Assembly: GCA_963775835.1 (NCBI GenBank)
Contig: CAVZKV010000009.1
Location: forward strand, 62,001 to 126,000
DNA: 64,000 nucleotides
Direction: 5' to 3'
Source of the DNA: AWTP1-13 sp963775835
Lineage (GTDB): Bacteria; Pseudomonadota; Alphaproteobacteria; Rhizobiales; Hyphomicrobiaceae
The notes beneath the pieces are model-generated. The model ran no database searches. It was not told the DNA's origin and saw nothing but the letters and a program-made list of their open reading frames with translations. The position numbers were made by a program, and so were the translations under genes. Shown in pieces: positions 33,872-43,927 of this stretch; positions within the stretch are counted from its first letter, which is position 1, and every line of letters starts with the position of its first letter.

Positions 33872-34261
33872 CGGCGTCTTGCTCCATTCGGGCGACCGAT
33901 CCGTTGCTGCGGCAACGGGATTGCCCACGGACACGAAGGGTGGTTGTTTGTCCATGGAAAAAAGCCGCGCCCGGAGCGCGGCACGCCGAACCGGGCTCGG
34001 GACGCCGCCCGCCCCAGCCCCGCGGCGCCGACCGTCCGTCCCGGTCTGCACGATCCTTTTCGTGCAGACCGGGAGGCGACCAACGCCCTCAGCAATGCTT
34101 GGCTGGCCCTGAAGACCCACTGGATCGCGCGCAGCCGTCCCTGCCGCCCTCGGCGCACGTACCATCAGCAAACTAGTGCAAATGCCAATCATTAGCAAAT
34201 CAACCGGCCACCTCAGTTGACGGGCAGGTCAGGCGGTGTCGGATAAAAAAAGCGGGATGGA
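33872..34261. other. 390-bp gap with a strong inverted repeat
   Basis: No gene seen between the epoxide hydrolase stop and the PCuAC-like start. The only clear structure is the 13-bp inverted repeat at 34040-34073, listed separately. Confidence 0.4.
34040..34073. repeat. Perfect 13-bp inverted repeat with 8-nt loop
   Basis: Arms cccggtctgcacg (34040-34052) and cgtgcagaccggg (34061-34073). It lies about 170 bp upstream of the PCuAC-like start and 190 bp after the epoxide hydrolase stop. There is no T tract on either strand, so an operator or RNA-stability element is as likely as a terminator. Confidence 0.7.
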
Positions 34262-35383
34262 TCACGCAAGGCCCGCAAAGAAGGCGTGGATCTCCCCTGC
34301 TAGCGCCTCCGGCTGCTCCAGGGCCGCGAAATGTCCGCCCTTGGGCATCACGCTCCAACGCTTGATGTTCGTGTAGGTCTTCTCGGCGAGCGAGCGCGGC
34401 GGGCGCAAAATCTCTTTTGGAAATTCCGCATAGCCTGTCGGCGCGCCGATGGTTGCCCCTTCCGGGATCGGCCAACGACCATGCATGCGGGCATAGTAGG
34501 GCCAGAAGGAGGAGCCGATCGCGCCCGTGAACCAGTAAAGCGAGATGTTGGCCAACATCTCATCGCGGCTCAGCGCGGTCTCGGGATTGCCGTTGCAGTC
34601 GGTCCAGGCGCGGAACTTCTCGAGCAACCAGGCAGCAAGGCCGGCGGGCGAATCGGTGAGGCCAAACGCCAGCGTCTGCGGCCGCGTACCTTGAATCCAC
34701 TGATAACCGGTCTCTTCGCGCAAGAACTGATTGAGCTGCCCGAGGTAGATCTGCTCGAGCGGTGTCGGGTTGGCTAGCATTGCCGGATCGCGGCGGACGG
34801 CCAGCATATTGAGGTGGAGGCCCAAGACGCGTTCGGCATGACGGTGTCCCAAGACCGAGGCGACGAAAGCGCCCCAATCGCCGCCCTGTACGCCGAAGCG
34901 CCGGTAGCCGAGCACGTCCGTCATCAAAGCGGCGAAGACCTCGGCGATTTCCTCAACTCCGAAACGCTTCTGTCCAGGCTTGAATGACAAGGTGTAGCCC
35001 GGCAACGACGGTGCAACGATCGTGAAGCGCTCGGTGAGCAGCGGGATCAGCTTGTGGAACTCGAACACCGAGCCGGGCCAGCCGTGCGAGATCAGCAGCG
35101 GAATCGGATCGGGGCCGCGCCCCGGCTCGTGGATGAAATGCAGATCAATGCCGCCGATCGGTACCGTGAACTGTCGAAAGGCGTTGAGCTTTGCTTCCCA
35201 GGCGCGCCAGTCGAAGCCGGCTTGCCAATAGCCGGCGATCTCTTTGGCATAGGCCGCGCTAGTCCCCGTCGACCAGGCCTCCAGCGGTGGTTCGTCGGGC
35301 CACCGCGTCCTCTCCAGTCGCGAGCGAAGATCTGCGATGGCGACATCGCCGATGTGGAGGCTGAACGGTTTGGTTGCGGACAT
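34262..35383 (-). CDS. Epoxide hydrolase (alpha/beta hydrolase with EHN domain)
   Basis: A 373-residue protein with the N-terminal epoxide-hydrolase domain (IADLRSRLERTRWPDEPP) and an alpha/beta hydrolase core. Oxyanion segment ISHGWPGSVFEF, nucleophile Asp in VQGGDWGAFVAS, and catalytic His in KGGHFAALEQPE are all present, so it should be active. It opens epoxides to diols by an alkyl-enzyme intermediate. The ATG at 35383 (MSATKPFSL) is used; upstream codons are Arg-rich. It is the last gene of the minus-strand acyl-CoA oxidation operon, hinting that the substrate chain may be epoxidised or terpenoid. Confidence 0.9.
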   Translation of the reverse strand: MSATKPFSLHIGDVAIADLRSRLERTRWPDEPPLEAWSTGTSAAYAKEIAGYWQAGFDWRAWEAKLNAFRQFTVPIGGIDLHFIHEPGRGPDPIPLLISHGWPGSVFEFHKLIPLLTERFTIVAPSLPGYTLSFKPGQKRFGVEEIAEVFAALMTDVLGYRRFGVQGGDWGAFVASVLGHRHAERVLGLHLNMLAVRRDPAMLANPTPLEQIYLGQLNQFLREETGYQWIQGTRPQTLAFGLTDSPAGLAAWLLEKFRAWTDCNGNPETALSRDEMLANISLYWFTGAIGSSFWPYYARMHGRWPIPEGATIGAPTGYAEFPKEILRPPRSLAEKTYTNIKRWSVMPKGGHFAALEQPEALAGEIHAFFAGLA

Positions 35384-35475
35384 GCTGCTTGCGGTCTCCG
35401 GGTCGTTCGCCAGTTTGCGCCGCTGGCGCCATTCTCCTTGCACGCTCGCCGGCTCGGCGGCCCGCGGCCAACCGT

Positions 35476-36624
35476 CTAACTCAGTCCACCCGCCCTTGCC
35501 AATTCGCGCAGATGATGGTCGGCATCGCCGAACGCCATGTCGATCATGGTCAGGCGTTTGAAGTAGTGGCCGGCCTTGTATTCCATCGTCATGCCAATGC
35601 CGCCGTGAAGCTGGATTGCCGTCTCACCCACGAAGCGGGCCGACCGGCCGATCTGCACCTTGGCGGCCGCGACGGCTCGGCGTCGCTCGTTGGCGTCGGG
35701 CTCGCCGGCCATCATGGTGGCGTAGTAGGCCATGCTGCGCGCTTGTTCGACGGCCGTGAACATGTCGACGGCCTTATGCTGCAGCACCTGGAACGATCCG
35801 ATCGGCACGCCGAATTGTTTGCGGGTCTTCAAGTAGTCGATGGTGAGCTCATGCAGCGCCGCCATGGCTCCAACACTTTCGGCGGCCAGCGCGGCGATCG
35901 TCTCATCGACGACGCGTTCCAGCACCTCGAGGCCCTTTTCCGGTCCGGCCAGTACGCCTTCCGGTCCGACGCGCACGGCCGAAAGCCCGATATCGGCAGC
36001 ACGGAAGCCGTCCTGGGTCGGATAGTCGCGCCGGGTGATGCCGTTCGCCCTCGCATCCAACAGGAACAGGCCGACGCCGCTGCGGTCGCGGCGGCTTCCG
36101 GATGCGCGCGCGCTGACGATCAGCTTGTCGGCGCTGGCGCCGCCCAGGACCACGCATTTTTCGCCCTCGAGCGTGTAGCCGCCCCTGCCGTCGGCGCGCG
36201 CCGTCGTCGCCGTGTCGGCAAGATCGTAGCGCGCTTGCCGTTCCTGATGCGCAAGGGCGAGCGTGAGGTTGCCTTCTACGATGGGCGGTACGAGCTCGGC
36301 CAACAAGGCGGCGTTACCGGCATGGCGCAAGGCACCGCCACTCAGTATTACGGTGGAAAGGTAGGGCTCGACGGCAAGGGCGCGCCCGAATGCTTCGGCG
36401 ACGATCATGGTCTCGGTCAAGCCCTGCCCAAGACCACCATGCGCTTCCGCGAAGGGAATGCCCAGCAGGCCAAGCTCGGCATATTGTTGCCAGAGCTCTG
36501 CGGCGTAGCCCTTCGGCTGTTTCATGTAGCCGCGGCGCTGATTGAGATCGCCATAGCGGTCGAGGAGCAGACGATCCACGCTTTCCTTGAGCTGCCGCTG
36601 CTCGTCGTTGAGATCGAAATCCAT
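35476..36624 (-). CDS. Acyl-CoA dehydrogenase, subunit/paralogue A
   Basis: A 382-residue acyl-CoA dehydrogenase fold: helical N-domain (MDFDLNDEQRQLKESVDRLL), FAEAHGGLGQGLTETMIVAE, a middle beta-domain, and C-terminal RKQFGVPIGSFQVLQHKAVD plus QLHGGIGMTMEYKAGHYFKR. It lacks the YxGTxxI-type segment near the C-terminus that often carries the catalytic Glu, so it may need a partner subunit. The ATG at 36624 (MDFDLND) has GGGAGG 6 nt upstream. It lies two genes downstream of a second dehydrogenase with a different C-terminus, as in heteromeric FadE pairs. Confidence 0.88.
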   Translation of the reverse strand: MDFDLNDEQRQLKESVDRLLLDRYGDLNQRRGYMKQPKGYAAELWQQYAELGLLGIPFAEAHGGLGQGLTETMIVAEAFGRALAVEPYLSTVILSGGALRHAGNAALLAELVPPIVEGNLTLALAHQERQARYDLADTATTARADGRGGYTLEGEKCVVLGGASADKLIVSARASGSRRDRSGVGLFLLDARANGITRRDYPTQDGFRAADIGLSAVRVGPEGVLAGPEKGLEVLERVVDETIAALAAESVGAMAALHELTIDYLKTRKQFGVPIGSFQVLQHKAVDMFTAVEQARSMAYYATMMAGEPDANERRRAVAAAKVQIGRSARFVGETAIQLHGGIGMTMEYKAGHYFKRLTMIDMAFGDADHHLRELARAGGLS

Positions 36625-36658
36625 TACCATCCTCCCGGCAGGTTGTCGGCGCGGGTCG

Positions 36659-37282
36659 TCACTGGACGCTGCGCACGCTCGCCGCGGCCAGGCCGGCACC
36701 GATCAACAGGCTGCCGCCGACTTGGTTGAAAATTCCAATGGCGCGCTGGTTTTGTACGAGCCCTCGCGCTCGCGACGCGATCAGCCCATAACCGATCGCG
36801 TTCGCAAAGGCGAGACCGAGAAACGTGGCCTCGAAGATGAGCATCTGGTTGCAAAAGCCGACGGTCGGATCGATGAACTGCGGCAGGAACGCAATAAAGA
36901 AGGTAATGCTTTTCGGGTTCAAGGCCGTGACAAGCCAGGCGTGACCCAACATGCCAAAGGCAGGCGCCTCGTCCTTTCTGCCTTGCACTTCCAACCGTGC
37001 GCCGGCTCGCCACAGGGCGATGCCGAGCCAGACGAGGTAGGCGGCCCCGGCCCACTTGAAGATCGTAAACAGCAGCGCCGAGGTGGCCAGTAGCGCCCCT
37101 AGCCCCAGCAGCGACAGCGTCATGGCCGTGAAGTCGCCGAGCGCCACGCCGACGGCGACGGGCAGCGCAGCGCGCAGTCCGCGTCCCAGCGCATAGGAGA
37201 TCACAAGCAGGATCGTCGGTCCCGGAATGATCAACAGCACGGCCGATGCCGCAACGAACGCAAGCCAGGTTTCGATACTCAT
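36659..37282 (-). CDS. LysE/RhtB-family amino-acid exporter
   Basis: A 207-residue membrane protein with about six hydrophobic segments. The N-terminal LLIIPGPTILLVISYALGRG carries the family G-P-(x) export motif, and TALNPKSITFFIAFLPQFI is the typical third-segment signature. The family exports amino acids or related metabolites. It is inserted between two acyl-CoA dehydrogenase genes on the same strand with gaps of 34 and 86 bp, which is odd for a beta-oxidation operon; it may export a product of the pathway or be a chance insertion. Confidence 0.9.
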   Translation of the reverse strand: MSIETWLAFVAASAVLLIIPGPTILLVISYALGRGLRAALPVAVGVALGDFTAMTLSLLGLGALLATSALLFTIFKWAGAAYLVWLGIALWRAGARLEVQGRKDEAPAFGMLGHAWLVTALNPKSITFFIAFLPQFIDPTVGFCNQMLIFEATFLGLAFANAIGYGLIASRARGLVQNQRAIGIFNQVGGSLLIGAGLAAASVRSVQ

Positions 37283-37368
37283 GGGGGGAGGCTACTCCAG
37301 CATAAAATTTGGCCTCGAAGAGGTGCGGACGGCTGCCAGCCAAGGCGACGGGAGGCTCCCCTCCGTGC

Positions 37369-38577
37369 TCAAAACCCCAGCACCGCCTTGGCGATGATGT
37401 TGCGTTGGATCTCATTGGAGCCGCCGTAAATCGACACCTTGCGGTAGTTGAAGTACCCGGGTGCGGCGGGCGCGGCCCAGGCCAGATCTTCGGCTGGTTC
37501 GTTGGCGCCGAACGCATGCTCGTCCTCATCGGCGCGATAGGGCAGCGCGAGCGGACCGGCGACTTCGAGCAGCAACGCCGTGGTCGCCTGCTGGATTTCG
37601 CTACCCTTGATCTTCAAAATCGAGGAGGCCGGGTTCGGCTTGTTGTCTCGGCTGTGCCGTTCCTCCGAAAGGACGCGCATTTGCGTCATTTCCAGCGCTT
37701 TGAGTTCCACCTCCACCGCCGCCACTTTCTCGCGAAAACGCTCGTCTTGTATCAGCGGTCTGTCGCCGGCCATGACCTGTGAGGCCAGTTCCTTGATGCG
37801 CTGCACGCGCTGCTTGGAGTAGCCGACGCGGGCGATGCCACTACGTTCGTTGCCGAGTAGGAATTTGGCGCAGTCCCAGCCACGATGCTCCTGACCCACG
37901 AGGTTCTCGACCGGTACTTTGACCTCATCGAAGAACACCTCGTTGACCTCGCGGCCGCCGTCGATGGTCTGGATGGGACGTACCGTGATCCCAGGTGTCT
38001 TCATGTCGATCAGAATGAATGAAATGCCCAGCTGCTTCTTAGCGCTAGGATCGGTGCGACAGAGGCAAAAGATCCAGTTGGCGTATTGCGCCGACGTGGT
38101 CCAGGTCTTCTGGCCATTGACGACGTAATGGTCGCCTTGGCGGACGGCCGTGGTCTTGAGACCGGCAAGGTCGGAGCCGGCCCCCGGCTCGGAGAAGCCC
38201 TGGCACCACCAGTCATCGAGCGCGGCCATGCGCGGCAGGAACTTGCGCTTCTGTTCGTCGGTACCGAAGGCGATGATGACCGGGCCGCACATGGACACAT
38301 TGAAGGGCAGGGGTTGCGGCACGCCATTGTACTGCAGCTCTTCCGTGTAGATGTATTGCTGCATCGGCGTCCAATTGGCGCCGCCCCACGCCTGCGGCCA
38401 ATGCGGCACCGCCAGGCCTTTGGCGTGCAGGATCTTGTGCGACTTGACCAACTCCTCTTTTTCCAGGTGCCGATTTTCCATCGCCTTTGTGCGGATGGAG
38501 GCCGGGATTTCGGCGCGAAAGAAATCGCGCAATTCCTGGCGAAAAGCGTTCTCTTCCTTGCTGAAGCGCAGGTCCAT
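37369..38577 (-). CDS. Acyl-CoA dehydrogenase, subunit/paralogue B
   Basis: A 402-residue acyl-CoA dehydrogenase: CQGFSEPGAGSDLAGLKTTA (FAD/substrate loop), GQKTWTTSAQYANWIFCLCRT, VNEVFFDEVKVPVENLVG and the C-terminal VSIYGGSNEIQRNIIAKAVLG. The last motif replaces the usual Y-E-G-T with Y-G-G-S, as seen in large-subunit FadE proteins acting on bulky acyl-CoAs. The ATG at 38577 has AGGAG close upstream. It starts 11 bp after the thiolase stop, so the two are certainly co-transcribed. Confidence 0.92.
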   Translation of the reverse strand: MDLRFSKEENAFRQELRDFFRAEIPASIRTKAMENRHLEKEELVKSHKILHAKGLAVPHWPQAWGGANWTPMQQYIYTEELQYNGVPQPLPFNVSMCGPVIIAFGTDEQKRKFLPRMAALDDWWCQGFSEPGAGSDLAGLKTTAVRQGDHYVVNGQKTWTTSAQYANWIFCLCRTDPSAKKQLGISFILIDMKTPGITVRPIQTIDGGREVNEVFFDEVKVPVENLVGQEHRGWDCAKFLLGNERSGIARVGYSKQRVQRIKELASQVMAGDRPLIQDERFREKVAAVEVELKALEMTQMRVLSEERHSRDNKPNPASSILKIKGSEIQQATTALLLEVAGPLALPYRADEDEHAFGANEPAEDLAWAAPAAPGYFNYRKVSIYGGSNEIQRNIIAKAVLGF

Positions 38578-38588
38578 GGGATCTCTCC

Positions 38589-39770
<1,182 letters not shown>

Positions 39771-39941
39771 GGCGAAGTTTCCTTCTATCGCGGCGGTGAA
39801 TTTTTCGGCTGAGACCTGGGAACGGCAACTATGGCCAGAGGCGCGAGCAAACGCCAAGGCATCGCGGCAAACGGCTGGCAAAAGGCCTCGGCATCCGCGC
39901 CCGCTTGGCGACAACGTCTGTCGTAGGTCATGGCGTTTGCG

Positions 39942-41618
39942 TCACTCAGCTGCGGCCTCGTTTCGTTGCCGCTCTTCCGCGATCAGCTCTTTTTTTGACA
40001 GCTTGCCGACCGCGGTCTTGGGCAAGGCGTCGCGGAACTCCAGCTGCGCGGGCAGTTCGTGCTTGCCGAGCTTGTCGGCCAGAAATGCGCGCAACTCCTC
40101 GAGCGTAAAGCGCTGCGTTTTCCGCTTCAACTGGATGAAGGCCTTGGCCGCCTCGCCCCGGTAACTGTCGGGGACGCCAATCACGACGACTTCGGCGACG
40201 CTTGGATGTTCGTAGATCGCCTCTTCGATGGCGCGCGGGTAGACATTGAAGCCGCCGGAAATGATCATGTCCTTCTTGCGATCGACGATGTAGAAAAAGC
40301 CGTCCTGGTCCATGTAGCCGATATCGCCCGTCAAAAACCAGCCGTCGACAAAGGCGGCCGCGGAGTCCTCGGGAGCGTTGAAATAACCCCGCGTCACGTT
40401 CGGGCCCTTGATGCGGATTTCGCCGATCGCACCCGCCGCCAGCACGCGCCGATTGTCGTCGAGGGCCACCACGTCCATCAGGATGCCGGGCAGCGGCAAA
40501 CCGCAAGTGCCGGGCTTGTGGGCGCAGTCCCTCGGCAGGCTGGTGCCGGCCGGAGCGGTCTCCGTCATGCCCCAGCCGCCGCCCATGCGGTGACCCGTCA
40601 GCCTATAAAACCTCTCCGCCACCTCAACGGGAATGCCGGCGCCGCCGGAGCCGACGAAGCGCAAGGAGGAAAAATCGCGCTGTTCGATGCCGGGCGTGTT
40701 GACCAAACTGATCCACATGGTGGGTACGCCCGGGAAGGAGGTGGCCCGCTTCACCTCAATATCGCGCAAGGTTGTTTCCACGTCGAAGCGCAGGCGCAGC
40801 AAGATCTCATTGCCGTCGCGCAGGGAGCGCAGCAGCACCGCCGTCAAGGCATAGATGTGAAACAGCGGCAGTACACAGATTACCTTGTCGGTTCCGGGGT
40901 CGGTCTGGCGCTGGGCATCACCCCAAATCTTGTAGATCGAGATGGTCGATGTCAGGTTGGCATGGCTGAGCATCGCGGCTTTCGGCTTGCCCGTCGTGCC
41001 GCCGGTATATTGCAAGAGCGCCAAGTCATCGACCGACACGGAGGGCCACGCTTGCGGCAACCTCCGCGCCCCGTCCGCCCGCAGCGTCTCGTAGCGCAGC
41101 AGGCCTGCCTCGCCATCAATCGGTGTGGTCGGCACGCTCGAGGGGGCGAACACCGCATCGTCGCAGACGATCAAGTGATCGAGCAGCGCCTGGGCCTTGA
41201 GCTTCCGTGCCATGGGCAACAGCGCTCCGACATTGGTCGTCACCAGGATGCGTGTGTCGGAGTTGGCGAGCTTATAGGCCAGCTCCCGCTCAGCATCGAG
41301 CGGCGACAGATTGACGATGCGACCGCCGGCCTTCAGTACCGCGAAAAAAAAGAATGGGTGATAGGGTGTATTGGGAAGATAGAGGCCAACCGATGTCCCT
41401 GGCCCTACCCCAAGCTGCATCAGGCCCGCCGCCAGTGCCTCGCTCGTTCGACCGAGCTCCGCATAGCTAATCTTGTTGTCGCGGTACTCGATCGCCGTCT
41501 TGTGGGCGAAGCGAGCAGCGGCGGCGTCCAACAGATGGGGCAGGCTGGTAATTTCGAGAGGGCTGTCCCAACGCAAGCCTGGCGGATAGCTCTTCTCCCA
41601 GCGGTGCGCCACTGCCAT
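39942..41618 (-). CDS. Long-chain fatty-acid--CoA ligase (FadD-like)
   Basis: A 558-residue ANL ligase. P-loop LQYTGGTTGKPKAAMLSH, GWGMTETAPAG, ADP-ribose hinge DGWFLTGDIGYMDQDGFFYIVDRKKDMI, and C-terminal catalytic Lys region LPKTAVGKLSKKEL. It activates fatty acids for the beta-oxidation genes downstream (thiolase, dehydrogenases). It is the first gene of the minus-strand operon and is divergent from the SDR at 41734, with 115 bp between starts for a shared control region. Confidence 0.94.
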   Translation of the reverse strand: MAVAHRWEKSYPPGLRWDSPLEITSLPHLLDAAAARFAHKTAIEYRDNKISYAELGRTSEALAAGLMQLGVGPGTSVGLYLPNTPYHPFFFFAVLKAGGRIVNLSPLDAERELAYKLANSDTRILVTTNVGALLPMARKLKAQALLDHLIVCDDAVFAPSSVPTTPIDGEAGLLRYETLRADGARRLPQAWPSVSVDDLALLQYTGGTTGKPKAAMLSHANLTSTISIYKIWGDAQRQTDPGTDKVICVLPLFHIYALTAVLLRSLRDGNEILLRLRFDVETTLRDIEVKRATSFPGVPTMWISLVNTPGIEQRDFSSLRFVGSGGAGIPVEVAERFYRLTGHRMGGGWGMTETAPAGTSLPRDCAHKPGTCGLPLPGILMDVVALDDNRRVLAAGAIGEIRIKGPNVTRGYFNAPEDSAAAFVDGWFLTGDIGYMDQDGFFYIVDRKKDMIISGGFNVYPRAIEEAIYEHPSVAEVVVIGVPDSYRGEAAKAFIQLKRKTQRFTLEELRAFLADKLGKHELPAQLEFRDALPKTAVGKLSKKELIAEERQRNEAAAE

Positions 41619-41733
41619 ACGTCACTGCCTTGTTGTTGAGCGCCCGCCTGCGGCACTATGATCGCGCGACCCTAGGCGCGGACCGCGCCCTTGGCAACAC
41701 GTTCAGGTACGGTCAGGGAGGCCCCTGGAAGTC

Positions 41734-42498
41734 ATGAAAAATCCATTCGATCTCTCCGGGCAGGTAGCCGTCATCACCGGTTCGAGCAAGGGTATCGGTC
41801 GCGCGGCGGCGGAAATCATGGCCGGGCTCGGTGCCAAGGTCGTGGTTTCCAGCCGCAAGGCGGATGCGTGCGAAGCCGTGGCGGCGGCGATCAACAGCCG
41901 TGGCGGCGAGGCGATCGTGATCCCCTGCAATATCTCACGCAAGGAGGAGATCGAAGCTCTCGTCAACGGCACGCTCAAGCATTGGGGCCGGATCGATACG
42001 CTGGTGTGCAACGCCGCCGTCAACCCCTACTTCGGGCCGCTTGAGAAAATCCCCGATGACGCCTTCGACAAGATCATGAGCTCCAACATCAAGAGCAACC
42101 TTTGGCTCTGCAACTATGCCATTCCCGGCATGGCCGAGCAGGGCGGCGGCAGCGTGGTAATCGTGTCCTCGATCGGCGGTCTGCGCGGCAGTGCGCAACT
42201 TGGCGCTTATGGCATCTCAAAGGCCGCCGACATGCAGCTCACGCGCAGCCTGGCGGTCGAGTGGGGGCCGCGGAATGTGCGCATCAATTGCGTGGCGCCT
42301 GGTCTGGTTAAGACCGATTTTGCCCGCGCCCTGTGGGAAGATCCCGACCGTTTGAAGCGAACGGTCTCCACCGCCCCCTTACGGCGCATCGGCGAGCCCA
42401 ATGAAATCGGAGGCATTGTCGCGTTTCTGGCCTCGCCGGTCGCATCGTTCATGACCGGTTCGGTGATCGTCGCCGACGGCGGTGTCACCATCGCTTGA
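41734..42498 (+). CDS. Short-chain dehydrogenase/reductase (SDR)
   Basis: A 254-residue classical SDR: cofactor motif TGSSKGIG, NAAVN in strand 4, catalytic Ser in VSSIGGLRG and Y-x3-K in AYGISKAAD, ending with MTGSVIVADGGVTIA. The Arg after the second strand (SSRKAD) suggests NADP(H). It reduces or oxidises a hydroxyl/keto group. Position opposite the fadD-type operon suggests a 3-hydroxyacyl-CoA dehydrogenase-like role, supplying a step the operon otherwise lacks; this is inference from context only. Confidence 0.93.
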   Translation: MKNPFDLSGQVAVITGSSKGIGRAAAEIMAGLGAKVVVSSRKADACEAVAAAINSRGGEAIVIPCNISRKEEIEALVNGTLKHWGRIDTLVCNAAVNPYFGPLEKIPDDAFDKIMSSNIKSNLWLCNYAIPGMAEQGGGSVVIVSSIGGLRGSAQLGAYGISKAADMQLTRSLAVEWGPRNVRINCVAPGLVKTDFARALWEDPDRLKRTVSTAPLRRIGEPNEIGGIVAFLASPVASFMTGSVIVADGGVTIA

Positions 42499-42615
42499 GC
42501 GAAATCTGTTGGCGGGCAGCCGCCATCGCCAAAGGCCGGCGTCCCCGCACAGCCCGCCGAGGTTCCTGCCGCCACCGGCGCTTGCTGCCTGCTTCTTGCC
42601 CAAACCGCCAAACGC

Positions 42616-42643
42616 GGCCGGCCCGCGGAAACCCGGGCCGGCC
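42616..42643. terminator. GC hairpin between convergent SDR and DUF2852 genes
   Basis: Arms ggccggcccg (42616-42625) and cgggccggcc (42634-42643) with an 8-nt loop, in the gap where transcription from both sides meets. T tracts are short, so bidirectional termination is only likely, not sure. Confidence 0.5.
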
Positions 42644-42668
42644 ACTTTAGCGATCTGCGCGGCGAGGA

Positions 42669-43139
42669 TCAGGCTTGCGGGGGTGGGCTCGAGCCCTGGC
42701 TAGCCTCGCCGGGATTGGCGCTCCGATTGCGCCGCTCACGCATGTATTCGTCGAATTCGGCGCGGTCTCTGGCCATGCGCAAGCGGTCCAGGAAATCCCG
42801 GAATTCGGCGGCTTCTTCCTCGAGGCGCTTCAAGGCCTGCTCGCGATATTCATCAAAGGCCCGGTTGCCCGTTGGCCCCAGACCGCCGTGCCGGCCCCAG
42901 CGTTGTTCCCAGCGCTGCAAGCGCTGTTCGAAGCGATCGCGCTTGCGCTCCCAGCGTTCGGCGGCCCGTTCCTGCCACCGCGCCAGATCAGAATGCCGTC
43001 CACATCCCATTCGTCCGCTCCATAGTAGATAAGCCAAGATCGCGAGCCCGACGGGCCAGAACACGATGAAGCCGAGAACCATGAGGGCGAGCCAGGCTGG
43101 CCGGCCGTAGTCATCGATCCTCGCAATTGCTTCCGACAT
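42669..43139 (-). CDS. DUF2852-family membrane protein
   Basis: A 156-residue protein with one or two membrane passes near the N-terminus (RPAWLALMVLGFIVFWPVGL then AILAYLLW) followed by a charged helical region rich in Arg/Glu (RWERKRDRFEQRLQRWEQRW) and the conserved NRAFDEYREQALKRLEEEAA...FRDFLDRLRMARDRAEFDEYM block that defines DUF2852. Function unknown; the C-terminal half should be a cytoplasmic coiled coil. The ATG at 43139 is preferred (GGAG 6 nt upstream); 43145 is an alternative. Confidence 0.85.
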   Translation of the reverse strand: MSEAIARIDDYGRPAWLALMVLGFIVFWPVGLAILAYLLWSGRMGCGRHSDLARWQERAAERWERKRDRFEQRLQRWEQRWGRHGGLGPTGNRAFDEYREQALKRLEEEAAEFRDFLDRLRMARDRAEFDEYMRERRNRSANPGEASQGSSPPPQA

Positions 43140-43198
43140 CGCCATCTCCACTCTCCAGATTGCCTCCACCGCTCGAGGTGGCCCGAGCCGCTCATGTC

Positions 43199-43213
43199 AA
43201 TGTTTATAACATT
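43199..43213. promoter_or_regulatory. AT-rich palindrome aatgtttataacatt
   Basis: Perfect 6-bp arms around TAT, standing out in very GC-rich sequence, about 60 bp upstream of the DUF2852 start. A repressor site or part of a promoter for that gene is plausible. Confidence 0.45.
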
Positions 43214-43590
43214 TACATGGCGGGACCCACCCATTCCGTCAAGGGGCTTCGTGGCAAAGGTCAGCGGCGAGCTGGGCGCGCGCGGGGGACATCAGCTTCC
43301 CAAGGCCCGCACGCGCCCAGCTGGGGATTGGTAGGGATGAGCCGAAGGCCCCCCAAGCCGGCGCCTCTTGAGCACGTGGGCTCGGCGCCGGCTCGCCGCC
43401 TGCGCCCTCCGGTGGTGGTTGCCGGCGAGGACCGTGCGGCTCAGTCGCACCCAAAGCGGCGCTGGAGGCCCCGCGCCTCGGCACGGCCGCCGGCGGGCCC
43501 CGGGGTCGCCTGCCTCGGTCGGGGCGCCACGGCGGCATTGAGCCAGCTGTTGGGGTGAGAGGGGACAACCGCCCGCTGCGGCGCGTTTTC

Positions 43591-43602
43591 AAGGTGCACC
43601 TT
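43591..43602. promoter_or_regulatory. Perfect 12-bp palindrome aaggtgcacctt
   Basis: Self-complementary site in the gap upstream of the peptide importer, 326 bp before its first gene. A candidate operator only. Confidence 0.35.
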
Positions 43603-43927
43603 AAAGCATTTGGCTGCGCGCAGAGTTTGGCTGCGAGCGCTTCGGTTGGGCGCGCTTGGCTTGCTCGTCCGGGGCGCCGAGCTTGCCGAGTTGCGTCCGC
43701 GCCGCCCGCGACCAAGACGGGGCTAATGCTCGGGTCGGCTGCGCCAGCCTGCGACAGGTCTCCCTGAGACGGCCCCGTCCTGGTGCGCCAAGGTAGAAGC
43801 GATCATCGGCTGGCGCGTTGACGGCATCGCGCTAACCTGGTCTGATCGATCCGATAGAGAAGTGCCGCCGGAGGCCTGTCGCGGCACCAGGTGAGCGCAC
43901 TCGCCAAAGTGGTTAGGGGAGGGTTTT

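Larger units (their letters stand above)
43140..43927. other. 788-bp gap with two palindromes and no credible gene
   Basis: Open frames here (43127-43558 plus, 43239-43715 minus) are Pro/Arg/Ala-rich and look like GC noise. Two clear symmetric sites are listed separately (43199-43213, 43591-43602). The rest holds the upstream region of the peptide importer; GGGGAGGG precedes its start. Confidence 0.5.

Noticed and set aside
40059..41639. 526-codon open frame antisense to the fatty-acid CoA ligase
   Set aside because: All ANL motifs are on the minus strand; this frame shows only composition noise.
43239..43715. 158-codon frame (minus) in the importer upstream gap
   Set aside because: Pro/Arg/Ala-rich with no domain, no RBS and an equally long frame on the other strand.
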